Shown here piece by piece: positions 39,866 through 61,034 of a stretch of DNA of 64,000 nucleotides. Under the pieces are notes generated by a model that worked only from the letters and a program-made list of their open reading frames with translations, searched no databases and was not told the origin of the DNA. Location of the stretch: the NCBI RefSeq assembly GCF_036320965.1, contig NC_092225.1:4797618-4861617 (forward strand), written 5' to 3'. The stretch's first letter is position 1. Each line of letters starts with the position of its first letter. The translations under genes and the position numbers were made by a program. This DNA is from Panulirus ornatus (lineage: Eukaryota; Arthropoda; Malacostraca; Decapoda; Palinuridae).

Positions 39866-41026
39866 CATGCAATCTCCTCATTCGCTGTTCCCAGTCATTA
39901 TAGTGCCAGGCTATATATAATTTCCAGCTGTGAATGTGTGGATATATCTATTATGGCGTTTCTACATGCTCATCTCCTTTTTACACCTTCTGAGATAGCA
40001 TGTGCCTCATCATTGTGATAAGTTAATTAACGCGCAGATTTGCGAGTAAATATATCAGCTGCTATGTGTATGCGAAAGATACCGCATCACATTCCAAGCT
40101 CAAAAACAGACGGCAAACAAACAGATCAAAGCTGCGCCAAGAACGAATGACTTGTTAAATTTGTAACACAGGAACATAATATTACCGAATGATTACCTTA
40201 ATCCGTATTTCACCATCACTACAATTAATGTTCTTGTCCGGGTGAAGAAATGAGGAAGATGTATGGTACATTCAATGATCAGATGCTGCACGTTCTACTT
40301 GGCGAAAGAGCCTTCTGTTTACTTTTATCCCTTTGGACTTCCACTTAACTATCTCCATAGAGGGCCACCTCTAAGCCACAGCTTCTTTGATGTCTTCTGT
40401 TCTCCGTGTCCTGGTTCGGCTGGCAGGCCCTTTACTCTTTAACTTCCAATGAAACCTCCAGCATGGGATTCTCTTCTTCAAACACAACTCACGTAACAGT
40501 CTCAGCTCATCATCACCTCAGGTATTACCGTAAACACATTTTCTGGATAAAATTCTTTTCATTTTCCCCTTGTAACGCATGTCATATTTTATGGTTACTT
40601 TGGATTCATGCTTCCGTCAAGAGCAGTAATTTTATTTTGAAACCCTACACTTACTGTGGACGTGATGCAAGACAGAATACAGAGTGCAAAAAAATATTGC
40701 GATTGAACCGACATGAATTTGAGGAAAAATATAACAAGCTTTAAACAATATTGAATTGACTATTCAGATCACATGCTAAGTGAATCTCTAAAAGAAATAT
40801 GTAAGAGTGTTTGGATTACGTAGCATGTTGAATTACGAAGATTCAAGTATACGAGAAGAAGAATAGCAGGGAAGGAAGTCCTACTCATATAGTGTAATGC
40901 TTGGGAAGAGTATTTTACGAATTCACTCATTACTTGAAATAGACATGCAATATTGAAATAAATTCGAATAACTTCTGTAGCAAAGTCTGCATCTACTCTC
41001 TTCATAATAACAAGAAGATCAAACTT
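39866..41026. other. Unique DNA, no feature recognised
   Basis: An open frame of 112 codons (40406-40744) has no recognisable domain or repeat match. The right border is the exact start of a LINE 5' UTR. Confidence 0.45.
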
Positions 41027-41117
41027 CCCACGCATTCCTCACGTGTCGTAGAAGGCGACGAAAGGGGACGGGAGCGGGGGGCCATAAACCCTCCCCTCCT
41101 TGTATTTTAACTTTCTA

Positions 41118-44100
41118 AAAGGGGAAACAGAAGAAGGATTCACGCGGGGAGTGCTCATCCTCCTCGAAGGCTCATATTGGGGTGTCTAAATGTGTGTGGA
41201 TGTAACCAAGATGAGAAAAAGGGGGGGAGATAAGTAGTATGTTTGAGGAAAGGAACCTGGATGTTTTGGCTCTGAGTGAAACGAAGCTCAAGGGTAAAGG
41301 GAAAGAGTGGTTTGGGAATGTCTTGGGAGTAAAGTCAGGGGTTACTGAGAGGACAAGAGCAAGGGAAGGAGTAGCACTACTCCTGAAACAGGAGTTGTGG
41401 GAGTATGTGATAGAGTGTAAGAAAGTAAATTCTCAATTAATATGGGTAAAATTGAAAGTTGATGGAGACAGATGGGTGATTATTGTTGCATATGCACCTG
41501 GGCATGAGAAGAAAGATCATGAGAGGGGAGTGTTTTGGGAGCAGCTGAATGAGTGTGTTAGTGGTTTTGATGCACAAGACCTGGTTATAGTGATGGGTGA
41601 TTTGAATGCAAAGGTGAGTAATGTGGTAGTTAAGGGAATAATTCGTATACATGGGTGTTCAGTGTTGTACATGGAAATGGTGAAGAGCTTGTAGATTTAT
41701 GTGCTGAAAAAGGACTGGTGATTGGGAATACCTGGTTTAAAAAGCGATATATACATAAGTATACGTATGTAAGTAGGAGAGATGGCCAGAGAGCGTTATT
41801 GGATGACGTGTTAATTGACATGCGCGCGAAAGAGAGACTTTTGGATGTCAATGTGCCGAGAGGTGCAACTGGAGGGATGTCTGATCATTATCTTGTGGAG
41901 GCGAGGGTGAAGATTTGTAGGGGTTTTCAGAAAAGAAGAGAGAATGTTGAGGTGAAGAGGGTGGTTAGAGTAAGTGAGCTTTGGAAGGAGACTTGTGTGA
42001 GGATGTACCAGGAGAGACTGAGTACAGAATGGAAAAAGGTGAGAACAAAGGAGGTAAGGGGAGTGGGGGAGGAATGGGATGTATTTAGGGAAGCAGTGAT
42101 GGCTTGCGCAAAAGATGATTGTGGCATGAGAAGTGTTGGAGGCGGATTCATTTGAAAGGGTAGTGAGTGGTGGGATGAAGAAGTAAGAATACTAGTGAAA
42201 CAGAAGAGAGAGGCATTTGGACGATTTTTGCAGGAAAAAAATGCAAATGAGCGGGAGATGTATAAAAGAAAGAGGCAGGAGGTCAAGAGAAAGGTGCAAG
42301 AGGTGAAAAAGAGGGCAAATGAGAGTTGGGTGAGAGAGTATCATTAAATTTTAGGGAGAATAAAAAGATGTTTTGGAAGGAGGTAAATAAAGTGCGTAAG
42401 GCAAGGGAGCAAATGGGAACTAAGGTGAAGGGGGCTAATGGGGATGTGATAACAAGTAGTGGTTATGTGAGAAGGAGATGGAGTGAGTATTTTGAGGGTT
42501 TGTTGAATGTGTTTGATGGTAGAGTGGCAGATATAGGGTGTTTTGGTCGAGGAGGGGAGCTAAGTGAGAGGCTTAGTGAAAATGATTTGGTAAACAAAGG
42601 AGAGGTAGTAAAAGCTTTGCGAAAGATGAAAACCGGCAAGACAGCAGGTTTGGACGGTATTGCAGTGGAATCTATTAAAAAAGGGGGTGAGTGTACTGTT
42701 GATTGGTTGGTAAGGTTATTTAATGTATGTAAAATTCGTGGTGAGGTGCCTAAGGATTGGCGGAATGCTTGCATAGTGCCATTGCACAAAGGCAAAGGGG
42801 ATAAGAGTGAATGCTCAAATTACAGAGGTATAGGTTTGTTGAGTATTCCTGGTAAATTATATGGGAGGGTATTGATTGAGAGGGTGAAGGCATGTACAGA
42901 GCATCAGATTGGGGAAGAGCAGTGTGGTTTCAAGAGTGGTAGAGGATGTGTGGATCAGGTGTTTGATTTTGAAGAATGTATGTGAGAAATACTTAGAAAA
43001 GCAAATGGATTTGTATGTAGCATTTATCAATATGGAGAAGGCATACGTTGGAGTTGATAGAGATGCTCTGTGGAAGGTATTAAGAATATATGGTGTGGGA
43101 GGTAAGTTGTTAGAAGCAGTGAAAAGTTTTTATCGAGGATGTAAGGCATGTGTACGTGTAGGAAGAGAGGAAAGTGATTGGTTCTCAGTGAATGTAGGTT
43201 TACGGCAGGAGTGTGTGATGTCTCCATGGTTGTTTAATTTGTTTATGGATGGGGTTGTTAGGGATGTAAATGGAAGAGTTTTGGAAAGAGGGGCAAGTAT
43301 GCAGTCTGTTGTGGATGAGAAAGCTTGGGAAGTAAGTCAGCTGGTGTTCGCTGGTGATACAACGCTGGTGGCTGATTCATGTGAAAAACTGCAGAACCTG
43401 GTGACTGAGTTTGGAAAAGTGTGTGAAAGAAGAAAGTTAAGAATAAATGAGATTAAGAGCAAGGTTATTAGGTACAGTAGGGTTGAGGGTCAAGTCAATT
43501 GGGAGGTAAGTTTGAATGAAGAATAACTTGCGGAAGTAAAGTGTTTTAGATATCTGGGAGTGGATCTGTCAGCGGATGGACCCATGGAAGCGTAAGTGAA
43601 TCATAGGGTGGGAGAGGAGGCGAAAATTCTGGGAGCCTTGAAGAATGTTTGGAAGTCGAGAACATTATCTCGGAAAGCAAAAATGCATACGTATGAAGGA
43701 ATAGTGGTTCCAACAATGTTGTATGGATGCGAGGTTGGGGCTATGGATAGAGTTGTGCGCAGGAGGGTTGATGTGCTGGAAATGAGGTGTTTGAGGACAA
43801 TATGTGGTGTGAGATGGTTGGGTTAGGTTAAGTAAGTAATGTAAGGGTAAGAGAGATGTGTGCAAATTGAAATATTGTGGTTGAGAGAGCAGAAGAGGGT
43901 GTTTTGAAATGGTTTGGGCACATGGAGAGAATGAGTAAGGAAAGATTGACAAAAAGGATGTATGTGTCGGAGGTGGAGGGAACGAGGAGAAGTGGGAGAC
44001 CAAATTGGAGGTGGAAAGATGGGGTGAAAAAGATTTTGAGTGATCGGGGCCTGAACATGCAGGAGGGTGAAAGGCGGGCAAGGAGTAGAATGAATTCGAA

Positions 44101-44155
44101 CGATGTGGTATACCGAGGTCGACGTGCTGTCAATGGATTAAACCAGGGCATGTGA
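41118..44155 (+). pseudogene. LINE-1F ORF with lost RT catalytic residues
   Basis: The start codon context AAAATGGG has become AAAAGGGG. The endonuclease is split by a frameshift near 41660. Linker: stop near 42153 and a frameshift near 42330. Palm: frameshift near 42967. Both catalytic sites are changed: [10 protein letters not shown] is AFINMEKAYV and FADD is FAGD. C-terminus ends in the long form (RRAVNGLNQGM). It cannot be active, but the length and order of regions are preserved. Confidence 0.92.
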
Positions 44156-44286
44156 AGCGTCTAAGGTAAACCATAGAAAGTTCTGTGGGGCCTGGATGTG
44201 GCAAGGGAGCTGTAGTTTCGGTGCATTATTACATGACAGCTAGAGACTGAGTGTGAATTAATGGCGCCTTTGTTGTCTTTTCCTAG

Positions 44287-44345
44287 CGCTACCTCGCACA
44301 CATGAGGGGGGAGGGGGTTGTTATTCTATGTGTGGCGAGGTGGCG
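44287..44345 (+). other. 3' UTR hairpin specific to the long subfamily
   Basis: CGCTACCTCGCACACATG (44287-44304) is complementary, with a few mismatches or a bulge, to TATGTGTGGCGAGGTGGCG (44327-44345), closing a G-rich loop. Predicted by eye. It lies in the about 255 bp missing from short-type copies. Confidence 0.7.
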
Positions 44346-44595
44346 ATGGGAATGAATAAAGGCAGATAGTATGAATTATGTACATGTGTATATATGTATA
44401 TGTCTGTGTGTGTATAGATATGTGTACATTGAGATGTATAGGTATGTATATTTGCGTGTGTGGACGTGTAAGTATATACATGTGTATGTGGGTGGGTTGG
44501 GCCATTCTTTTGTCTGTTTGCTTGTGCTACCTCGCTAACGCTGGGGACTGCGACAAAGCAAAATATCTAAAATAAATAGATAAATAAATAAGTAA

Positions 44596-44597
<2 letters not shown>

Positions 44598-44649
<52 letters not shown>
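44598..44649. repeat. (TA)n array
   Basis: Tail-to-tail junction of two full-length LINEs; the right half continues as a T-tract of about 21. Confidence 0.98.
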
Positions 44650-44666
<17 letters not shown>

Positions 44667-44679
44667 TTTTATACTTTGT

Positions 44680-44707
44680 CGCTGTCTCCCGCATTTGCGA
44701 GGTAGCG
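44680..44707 (-). other. LINE 3'-terminal stem-loop
   Basis: In the element sense it reads CGCT-AC-CTC-GC-AAAT-GC-GG-GAG-AC-AGCG. CGCT pairs with AGCG, CTC with GAG and GC with GC around a 4-nt loop; there is an AC/AC internal loop and a two-G bulge. It lies just before the tail in nearly every copy, and a version is kept in the SINE-like elements. A likely role is RT recognition of the RNA 3' end, inferred from other LINEs. Confidence 0.7.
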
Positions 44708-44860
44708 CAAGGAAACAGACGAAAGAAATGGCCCAACCCCCCCCCCCCCCATACACATGTACATACACACGTCCACACACGCAAATATACATACCTACAC
44801 AGCTTTCCATGGTTTACCCCAGATGCTTCACATGCCTTGATTCAATCCACTGACAGCACG

Positions 44861-47857
44861 TCAACCCCTGTATACCACATCGCTCCAGTTCACTCTATTC
44901 CTTGCCCTCCTTTCACCCTCCTGCATGTTCAGGCCCCGATCACACAAAATCTTTTTCACTCCATCTTTCCACCTCCAATTTGGTCTCCCTCTTCTCCTCG
45001 TTCCCTCCACCTCCGACACGTATATCCTCTTGGTCAATCTTTCCTCACTCATTCTCTCCATGTGCCCAAACCATTTCAAAACACCCTCTTCTGCTCTCTC
45101 AACCACGCTCTTTTTATTTCCACACATCTCTCTTACCCTTACGTTACTTACTCGATCAAACCACCTCACACCACACATTGTCCTCAAACATCTCATTTCC
45201 AGCACATCCATCCTCCTGCGCACAACTCTATCCATAGCCCACGCCTCGCAACCATACAGCATTGTTGGAACCACTATTCCTTCAAACATACCCATTTTTG
45301 CTTTCCGAGATAATGTTCTCGACTTCCACACATTTTTCAAGGCTCCCAAAATTTTCGCCCCCTCCCCCACCCTATGATCCACTTCCGCTTCCATGGTTCC
45401 ATCCGCTGACAGATCCACTCCCAGATATCTAAAACACTTCACTTCCTCCAGTTTTTCTCCATTCAAACTCACCTCCCAATTGACTTGACCCTCAACCCTA
45501 CTGTACCTAATAACCTTGCTCTTATTCACATTTACTCTTAACTTTCTTCTTCCACACACTTTACCAAACTCAGTCACCAGCTTCTGCAGTTTCTCACATG
45601 AATCAGCCACCAGCGCTGTATCATCAGCGAACAACAACTGACTCACTTCCCAAGCTCTCTCATCCCCAACAGACTTCATACTTGCCCCTCTTTCCAGGAC
45701 TCTTGCATTTACCTCCCTAACAACCCCATCCATAAACAAATTAAACAACCATGGAGACATCACACACCCCTGCCGCAAACCTACATTCACTGAGAACCAA
45801 TCACTTTCCTCTCTTCCTACACGTACACATGCCTTACATCCTCGATAAAAACTTTTCACTGCTTCTAACAACTTGCCTCCCACACCATATATTCTTAATA
45901 CCTTCCACAGAGCATCTCTATCAACTCTATCATATGCCTTCTCCAGATCCATAAATGCTACATACAAATCCATTTGCTTTTCTAAGTATTTCTCACATAC
46001 ATTCTTCAAAGCAAACACCTGATCCACACATCCTCTACCACTTCTGAAACCGCACTGCTCTTCCCCAATCTGATGCTCTGTACATGCCTTCACCCTCTCA
46101 ATCAATACCCTCCCATATAATTTACCAGGAATACTCAACAAACTTATACCTCTGTAATTTGAGCACTCACTCTTATCCCCTTTGCCTTTGTACAATGGCA
46201 CTATGCACGCATTCCGCCAATCCTCAGGCACCTCACCATGAGTCATACATACATTAAATAACCTTACCAACCAGTCAACAATACAGTCACCCCCTTTTTT
46301 AATAAATTCCACTGCAATACCATCCAATCCTGCTGCCTTGCCGGCTTTCATCTTCCGCAAAGCTTTTACTACCTCTTCTCTGTTTACCAAATCATTTTCC
46401 CTAACCCTCTCACTTTGCACACCACCTCGACCAAAACACCCTATATCTGCCACTCTGTCATCAGACACATTCAACAAACCTTCAAAATACTCATTCCATC
46501 TCCTTGTCACATCACCACTACTTGTTATCACCTCCCCATTTACGCCCTTCACTGAAGTTCCCATTTGCTCCCTTGTCTTACGCACCCTATTTACCTCCTT
46601 CCAGAACATCTTTTTATTCTCCCTAAAATTTACTGATAGTCTCTCACCCCAACTCTCATTTGCCCTTTTTTTCACCTCTTGCACCTTTCTCTTGACCTCC
46701 TGTCTCTTTCTTTTATACTTCTCCCACTCAATTGCATTTTTTCCCTGCAAAAATCGTCCAAATGCCTCTCTCTTCTCTTTCACTAATACTCTTACTTCTT
46801 CATCCCACCACTCACTACCCTTTCTAAACAGCCCACCTCCCACTCTTCTCATGCCACAAGCATCTTTTGCGCAATCCATCACTGATTCCCTAAATACATC
46901 CCATTCCTCCCCCACTCCCCTTACTTCCATTGTTCTCACCTTTTTCCATTCTGTACACAGTCTCTCCTGGTACTTCCCCACACAGGTCTCCTTCCCAAGC
47001 TCACTTACTCTCACCACCTTCTTCACCCCAACATTCACTCCTCTTTTCTGAAAACCCATACTAATCTTCACCTTAGCCTCCACAAGATAATGATCAGACA
47101 TCCCTCCAGTTGCACCTCTCAGCACATTAACATCCAAAAGTCTCTCTTTCGCACGCCTGTCAATTAACACGTAATCCAATAACGCTCTCTGGCCATCTCT
47201 CCTACTTACATAAGTATACTTATGTATATCTCGCTTTTTAAACCAGGTATTCCCAATCATCAGTCCTTTTTCAGCACATAAATCTACAAGCTCTTCACCA
47301 TTTCCATTTACAACACTGAACACCCCATGCATACCAATTATTCCCTCAACTGCCACATTACTCACCTTTGCATTCAAATCACCCATCACTATAACCCGGT
47401 CTCGTGCATCAAAACCGCTAACACACTCATTCAGCTGCTCCCAAAACACTTGCCTCTCATGATCTTTCTTCTCATGCCCAGGTGCATATGCACCAATAAT
47501 CACCCACCTCTCTCCATCAACTTTCAATTTTACCCATATTAATCGAGAATTTACTTTCTTACATTCTATCACATACTCCCACAACTCCTGTTTCAGGAGT
47601 ATTGCTACTCCTTCCCTTGCTCTTGTCCTCTCACTAACCCCTGACTTCACTCCCCAGACATTTCCAAACCACTCTTCCCCTTTACCCTTGAGCTTCGTTT
47701 CACTCAGAGCCAAAACATCCAGGTTCCTTTCCTCAAACATACTACCTATCTCTCCTTTTTTCACATCTTGGTTACATCCACACACATTTAGGCACCCCAC
47801 TCTGAGCCTTCGAGGAGGATGATCACTCCCCGCGTGACTCCTTCTTCTGTTTCCCAT
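44861..47857 (-). CDS. RTE-like LINE polyprotein (APE endonuclease + reverse transcriptase), 998 aa
   Basis: The only uninterrupted full-length ORF of the family. It starts at MGNRRRSHAG, just after the 5' UTR that all full-length copies share. Residues 20-265 form the APE-type endonuclease: LNVCGCN (N24), LALSETKL (E53), GAYAPG (Y124), VMGDLNAKV (D160, N162), LLDYVLIDRR (D228) and SDHYLVEA (D255, H256). Residues 266-494 are a basic linker without a recognised domain. Residues 495-830 are the reverse transcriptase: [36 protein letters not shown] (D637), [14 protein letters not shown] and FADD (743-746). Residues 831-998 include WFGHMERM and [13 protein letters not shown], a basic region typical of RTE-type C-termini. 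No gag-like ORF1, zinc knuckle or RNase H is seen. All catalytic residues are kept, so it may be functional by sequence; expression is unknown. Confidence 0.93.
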   Translation of the reverse strand: MGNRRRSHAGSDHPPRRLRVGCLNVCGCNQDVKKGEIGSMFEERNLDVLALSETKLKGKGEEWFGNVWGVKSGVSERTRAREGVAILLKQELWEYVIECKKVNSRLIWVKLKVDGERWVIIGAYAPGHEKKDHERQVFWEQLNECVSGFDARDRVIVMGDLNAKVSNVAVEGIIGMHGVFSVVNGNGEELVDLCAEKGLMIGNTWFKKRDIHKYTYVSRRDGQRALLDYVLIDRRAKERLLDVNVLRGATGGMSDHYLVEAKVKISMGFQKRGVNVGVKKVVRVSELGKETCVGKYQERLCTEWKKVRTMEVRGVGEEWDVFRESVMDCAKDACGMRRVGGGLFRKGSEWWDEEVRVLVKEKREAFGRFLQGKNAIEWEKYKRKRQEVKRKVQEVKKRANESWGERLSVNFRENKKMFWKEVNRVRKTREQMGTSVKGVNGEVITSSGDVTRRWNEYFEGLLNVSDDRVADIGCFGRGGVQSERVRENDLVNREEVVKALRKMKAGKAAGLDGIAVEFIKKGGDCIVDWLVRLFNVCMTHGEVPEDWRNACIVPLYKGKGDKSECSNYRGISLLSIPGKLYGRVLIERVKACTEHQIGEEQCGFRSGRGCVDQVFALKNVCEKYLEKQMDLYVAFMDLEKAYDRVDRDALWKVLRIYGVGGKLLEAVKSFYRGCKACVRVGREESDWFSVNVGLRQGCVMSPWLFNLFMDGVVREVNARVLERGASMKSVGDERAWEVSQLLFADDTALVADSCEKLQKLVTEFGKVCGRRKLRVNVNKSKVIRYSRVEGQVNWEVSLNGEKLEEVKCFRYLGVDLSADGTMEAEVDHRVGEGAKILGALKNVWKSRTLSRKAKMGMFEGIVVPTMLYGCEAWAMDRVVRRRMDVLEMRCLRTMCGVRWFDRVSNVRVREMCGNKKSVVERAEEGVLKWFGHMERMSEERLTKRIYVSEVEGTRRRGRPNWRWKDGVKKILCDRGLNMQEGERRARNRVNWSDVVYRG

Positions 47858-47984
47858 TTTAGAAAGTTAATACAAGGAGGGGAGGATTTCCGGCCCCCCG
47901 CTCCCGTCCCCTCTAGTCGCTTTCTACGACACGCGAGGAATACGTGGGAAGTATTCTTTCACCCCTATCCCCAGGGATAATATA
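47858..47984 (-). promoter_or_regulatory. LINE-1F structured 5' UTR (putative promoter or ribozyme region)
   Basis: In sense: the palindromic head, GAATAC..GTATTC stem, TCG..CGA stem around GTAGAAAG, then a G-rich block and its complement (GAGGGGA with TCCCCTC). The same layout is seen at 16505, 10426 and 60908 and in the SINE-like elements. LINE 5' UTRs usually hold an internal promoter, and some RTE elements carry HDV-like ribozymes; neither is proven here. Confidence 0.5.
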
Positions 47985-48068
47985 CATATATATATACATA
48001 TACACACACACACACATACACACACATACGCACATACACACACACACACATACATATATATACATATG
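47985..48068. repeat. (CA)n/(TA)n compound microsatellite
   Basis: TATACATA and CACACATACACACA-type runs between a LINE 5' head and the inverted tail of U1. The equivalent junction at 16355-16504 is pure (TA)n. Confidence 0.9.
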
Positions 48069-48200
48069 AAAAATGTAAGAAACAATTTAGAAAACAAACT
48101 TTTAGCTTGAAATGAGTGAAAAAAATGAATGTCACATAATGGTTCAACCTCTGGCTATGGAAAAGGAAATGTACAATTTATTCACACAAACGTCAATACG
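48063..48200 (-). repeat. Dispersed repeat U1, inverted tail fragment
   Basis: Reverse complement of about 16215-16350 (CATATGAAAAA, GTCACATAATGGTTCAACCT, GGAAATGTA.AATTTATT). It ends abruptly at AACGTCAATA, after which unique GC-richer DNA begins. Confidence 0.75.
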
Positions 48201-48937
48201 CTTGCCGGGCGACGAAGGGTGGAGCCCGGGAACCCATGTGTGTGTGTCTCTGTCTAGCAATGGTGAAGGGAATGATAAGACGCGAACACTGAGGAGCTAA
48301 CTGACCACCTCCGCCGATGGAAGGAGAGCTTCCGCCAATGTATTCCGTCGCAAGCAGGAGATAAATGACTCTAACAGGGATTGAGGACGCGAAGCTAGAC
48401 AAGCTGAGTTGTTATTGTGCATATGTATATATGCCGGTGCGCGACTGTCATCAGGGCAATATCAACACCATTCAAAAAGCTTCTACGAAAATACAGTCAT
48501 TATGACATTATAAAAATCATAGTATCAATAGCGCACGATCATACCATCAGTGTACGATAAATAGCAGTGTGCGATAACATCAGCAGCATACGATAACATC
48601 ACCACCGCACGACGACACCAGCGGCAGCGTACGGTGCGACCATCAAAACAACGTCTTCCATCGGAGTTCCCCCGCCTCACGTCCCACCACACCAGCAAGA
48701 TGTCCAACATCGTAGCTCAGCGCGTCATGCAGAGTCACCAGCCAGACTCAGGAGGACGGTGAGGGTCGGCGAGAGGAGTTAACGAGAGGAGGGCTACCGA
48801 GAGCAGAGACATCGATAAGACGTCTGAAGGCAAGACCGATTTCGACGATGAAGGCCTGCACTGTGGCTGAGAGATTGACTTGAGGAGGCAGAAGTGATAT
48901 TGTGACAGTGATTGTGTCAGCGTCGCGTCGCCTCGCC
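48201..48937. other. Unclassified DNA between two U1 pieces
   Basis: Not repeated elsewhere in the window and with no supported frame. It contains a degenerate short tandem repeat at about 48530-48650. Confidence 0.5.
48530..48650. repeat. Degenerate 17-21 bp tandem repeat
   Basis: About six units of the form CAGYRYRCGATAACATCA, for example CAGTGTGCGATAACATCA then CAGCATACGATAACATCA. Too degenerate and without spacers to be a CRISPR array. Confidence 0.6.

Positions 48938-54926
<5,989 letters not shown>

Positions 54927-55020
<94 letters not shown>
54927..55020. repeat. (TA)n array
   Basis: 47 units; meets LINE sequence at native ATATCTGCCACTC. Confidence 0.98.
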
Positions 55021-55022
<2 letters not shown>

Positions 55023-55510
55023 GCCACTCTATCATCAAACACATTCAACAAACCTTCAAAATACTCACTCCATCTCCTTCTCACATCACCACTACTTGTT
55101 ATCACCTCCCCATTTGCGCCCTTCACTGAAGTTCCCATTTGCTCCCTTGTCTTACGCACTTTATTTACCTCCTTCCAGAACATCTTTTTGTTCTCCCTAA
55201 AATTTAATGATACTCTCTCACCCCAACTCTCTTTTGCCCTTTTTTTCACCTCTTGCACCTTTCTCTTGACCTCCTGTCTCTTTCTTTTATACGTCTCTCA
55301 CTCAATTTCATTTTTTCCCTGCAAAAATCGTCCAAATGCCTCTCTCTTCTCTTTCACTAATACTCTTACTTCTTCATCCCACCACTTACTACCCTTTCTA
55401 ATCAACCCACCTCCCACTCTTCTCATGCCACAAGCATCTTTTGTGCAATCCATCGCTGATTCCCTAAATACATCCCATTCCTCCCCCACTCCCCTTACTT
55501 CCATTGTTTT
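55021..55510 (-). mobile_element. LINE-1F linker segment, inverted
   Basis: Antisense linker from RTMEVRGVGEEWD (inner end, 55508) to DDRVADI (outer end, 55021). The next LINE piece, on the plus strand, starts at GCFGRGGVQ, the codon right after the outer end. It is therefore the missing 5' part of that copy, inverted in place. Confidence 0.9.
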
Positions 55511-57396
<1,886 letters not shown>

Positions 57397-57409
57397 ATTT
57401 ATTCATTTT

Positions 57410-61010
<3,601 letters not shown>

Positions 61011-61034
61011 TATGATAATATGATATTATAATAA

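Larger units (their letters stand above)
41027..44597 (+). mobile_element. LINE-1F full-length copy, long-3'UTR type
   Basis: 5' UTR from ACTTCCCACGCATTCC (the palindromic head is missing), full coding span, long 3' UTR with both hairpins (44287-44345 and near 44525-44555) and an A-rich tail with TAAATAAATA. It is the only LINE whose left flank is unique DNA rather than (TA)n. Confidence 0.95.
44671..47984 (-). mobile_element. LINE-1F reference copy, full length and intact
   Basis: The complete element in antisense: 3' stem-loop (44680-44707), short-type 3' UTR, a single 998-codon ORF, and a 5' UTR of about 127 bp ending in the palindrome TATCCCCAGGGATA (47966-47979). There is no ORF1. The one-ORF layout, APE endonuclease, lack of RNase H and short 3' UTR fit the RTE clade; the clade call is from domain layout and motif memory, not a tree. 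Confidence 0.95.

Noticed and set aside
39397..40018. Pro/His/Thr-rich plus-strand frames and Gly-rich minus-strand frame
   Set aside because: All come from the (CCA)n-rich tract; several frames are open at once and no domain is visible.
40406..40744. Open frame of 112 codons in unique DNA
   Set aside because: Length is near chance for this composition and no motif is seen; left as unannotated DNA.
44925..45377. Repeated antisense frames of about 110, 150 and 158 codons over the LINE C-terminus ([11 protein letters not shown] and others)
   Set aside because: They are open because the LINE sense strand is purine-rich and has few TTA, CTA or TCA words. They show no domain and recur wherever the C-terminus occurs.
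48530..48650. CRISPR array
   Set aside because: Short units are degenerate, have no spacers and lie in a eukaryotic context.
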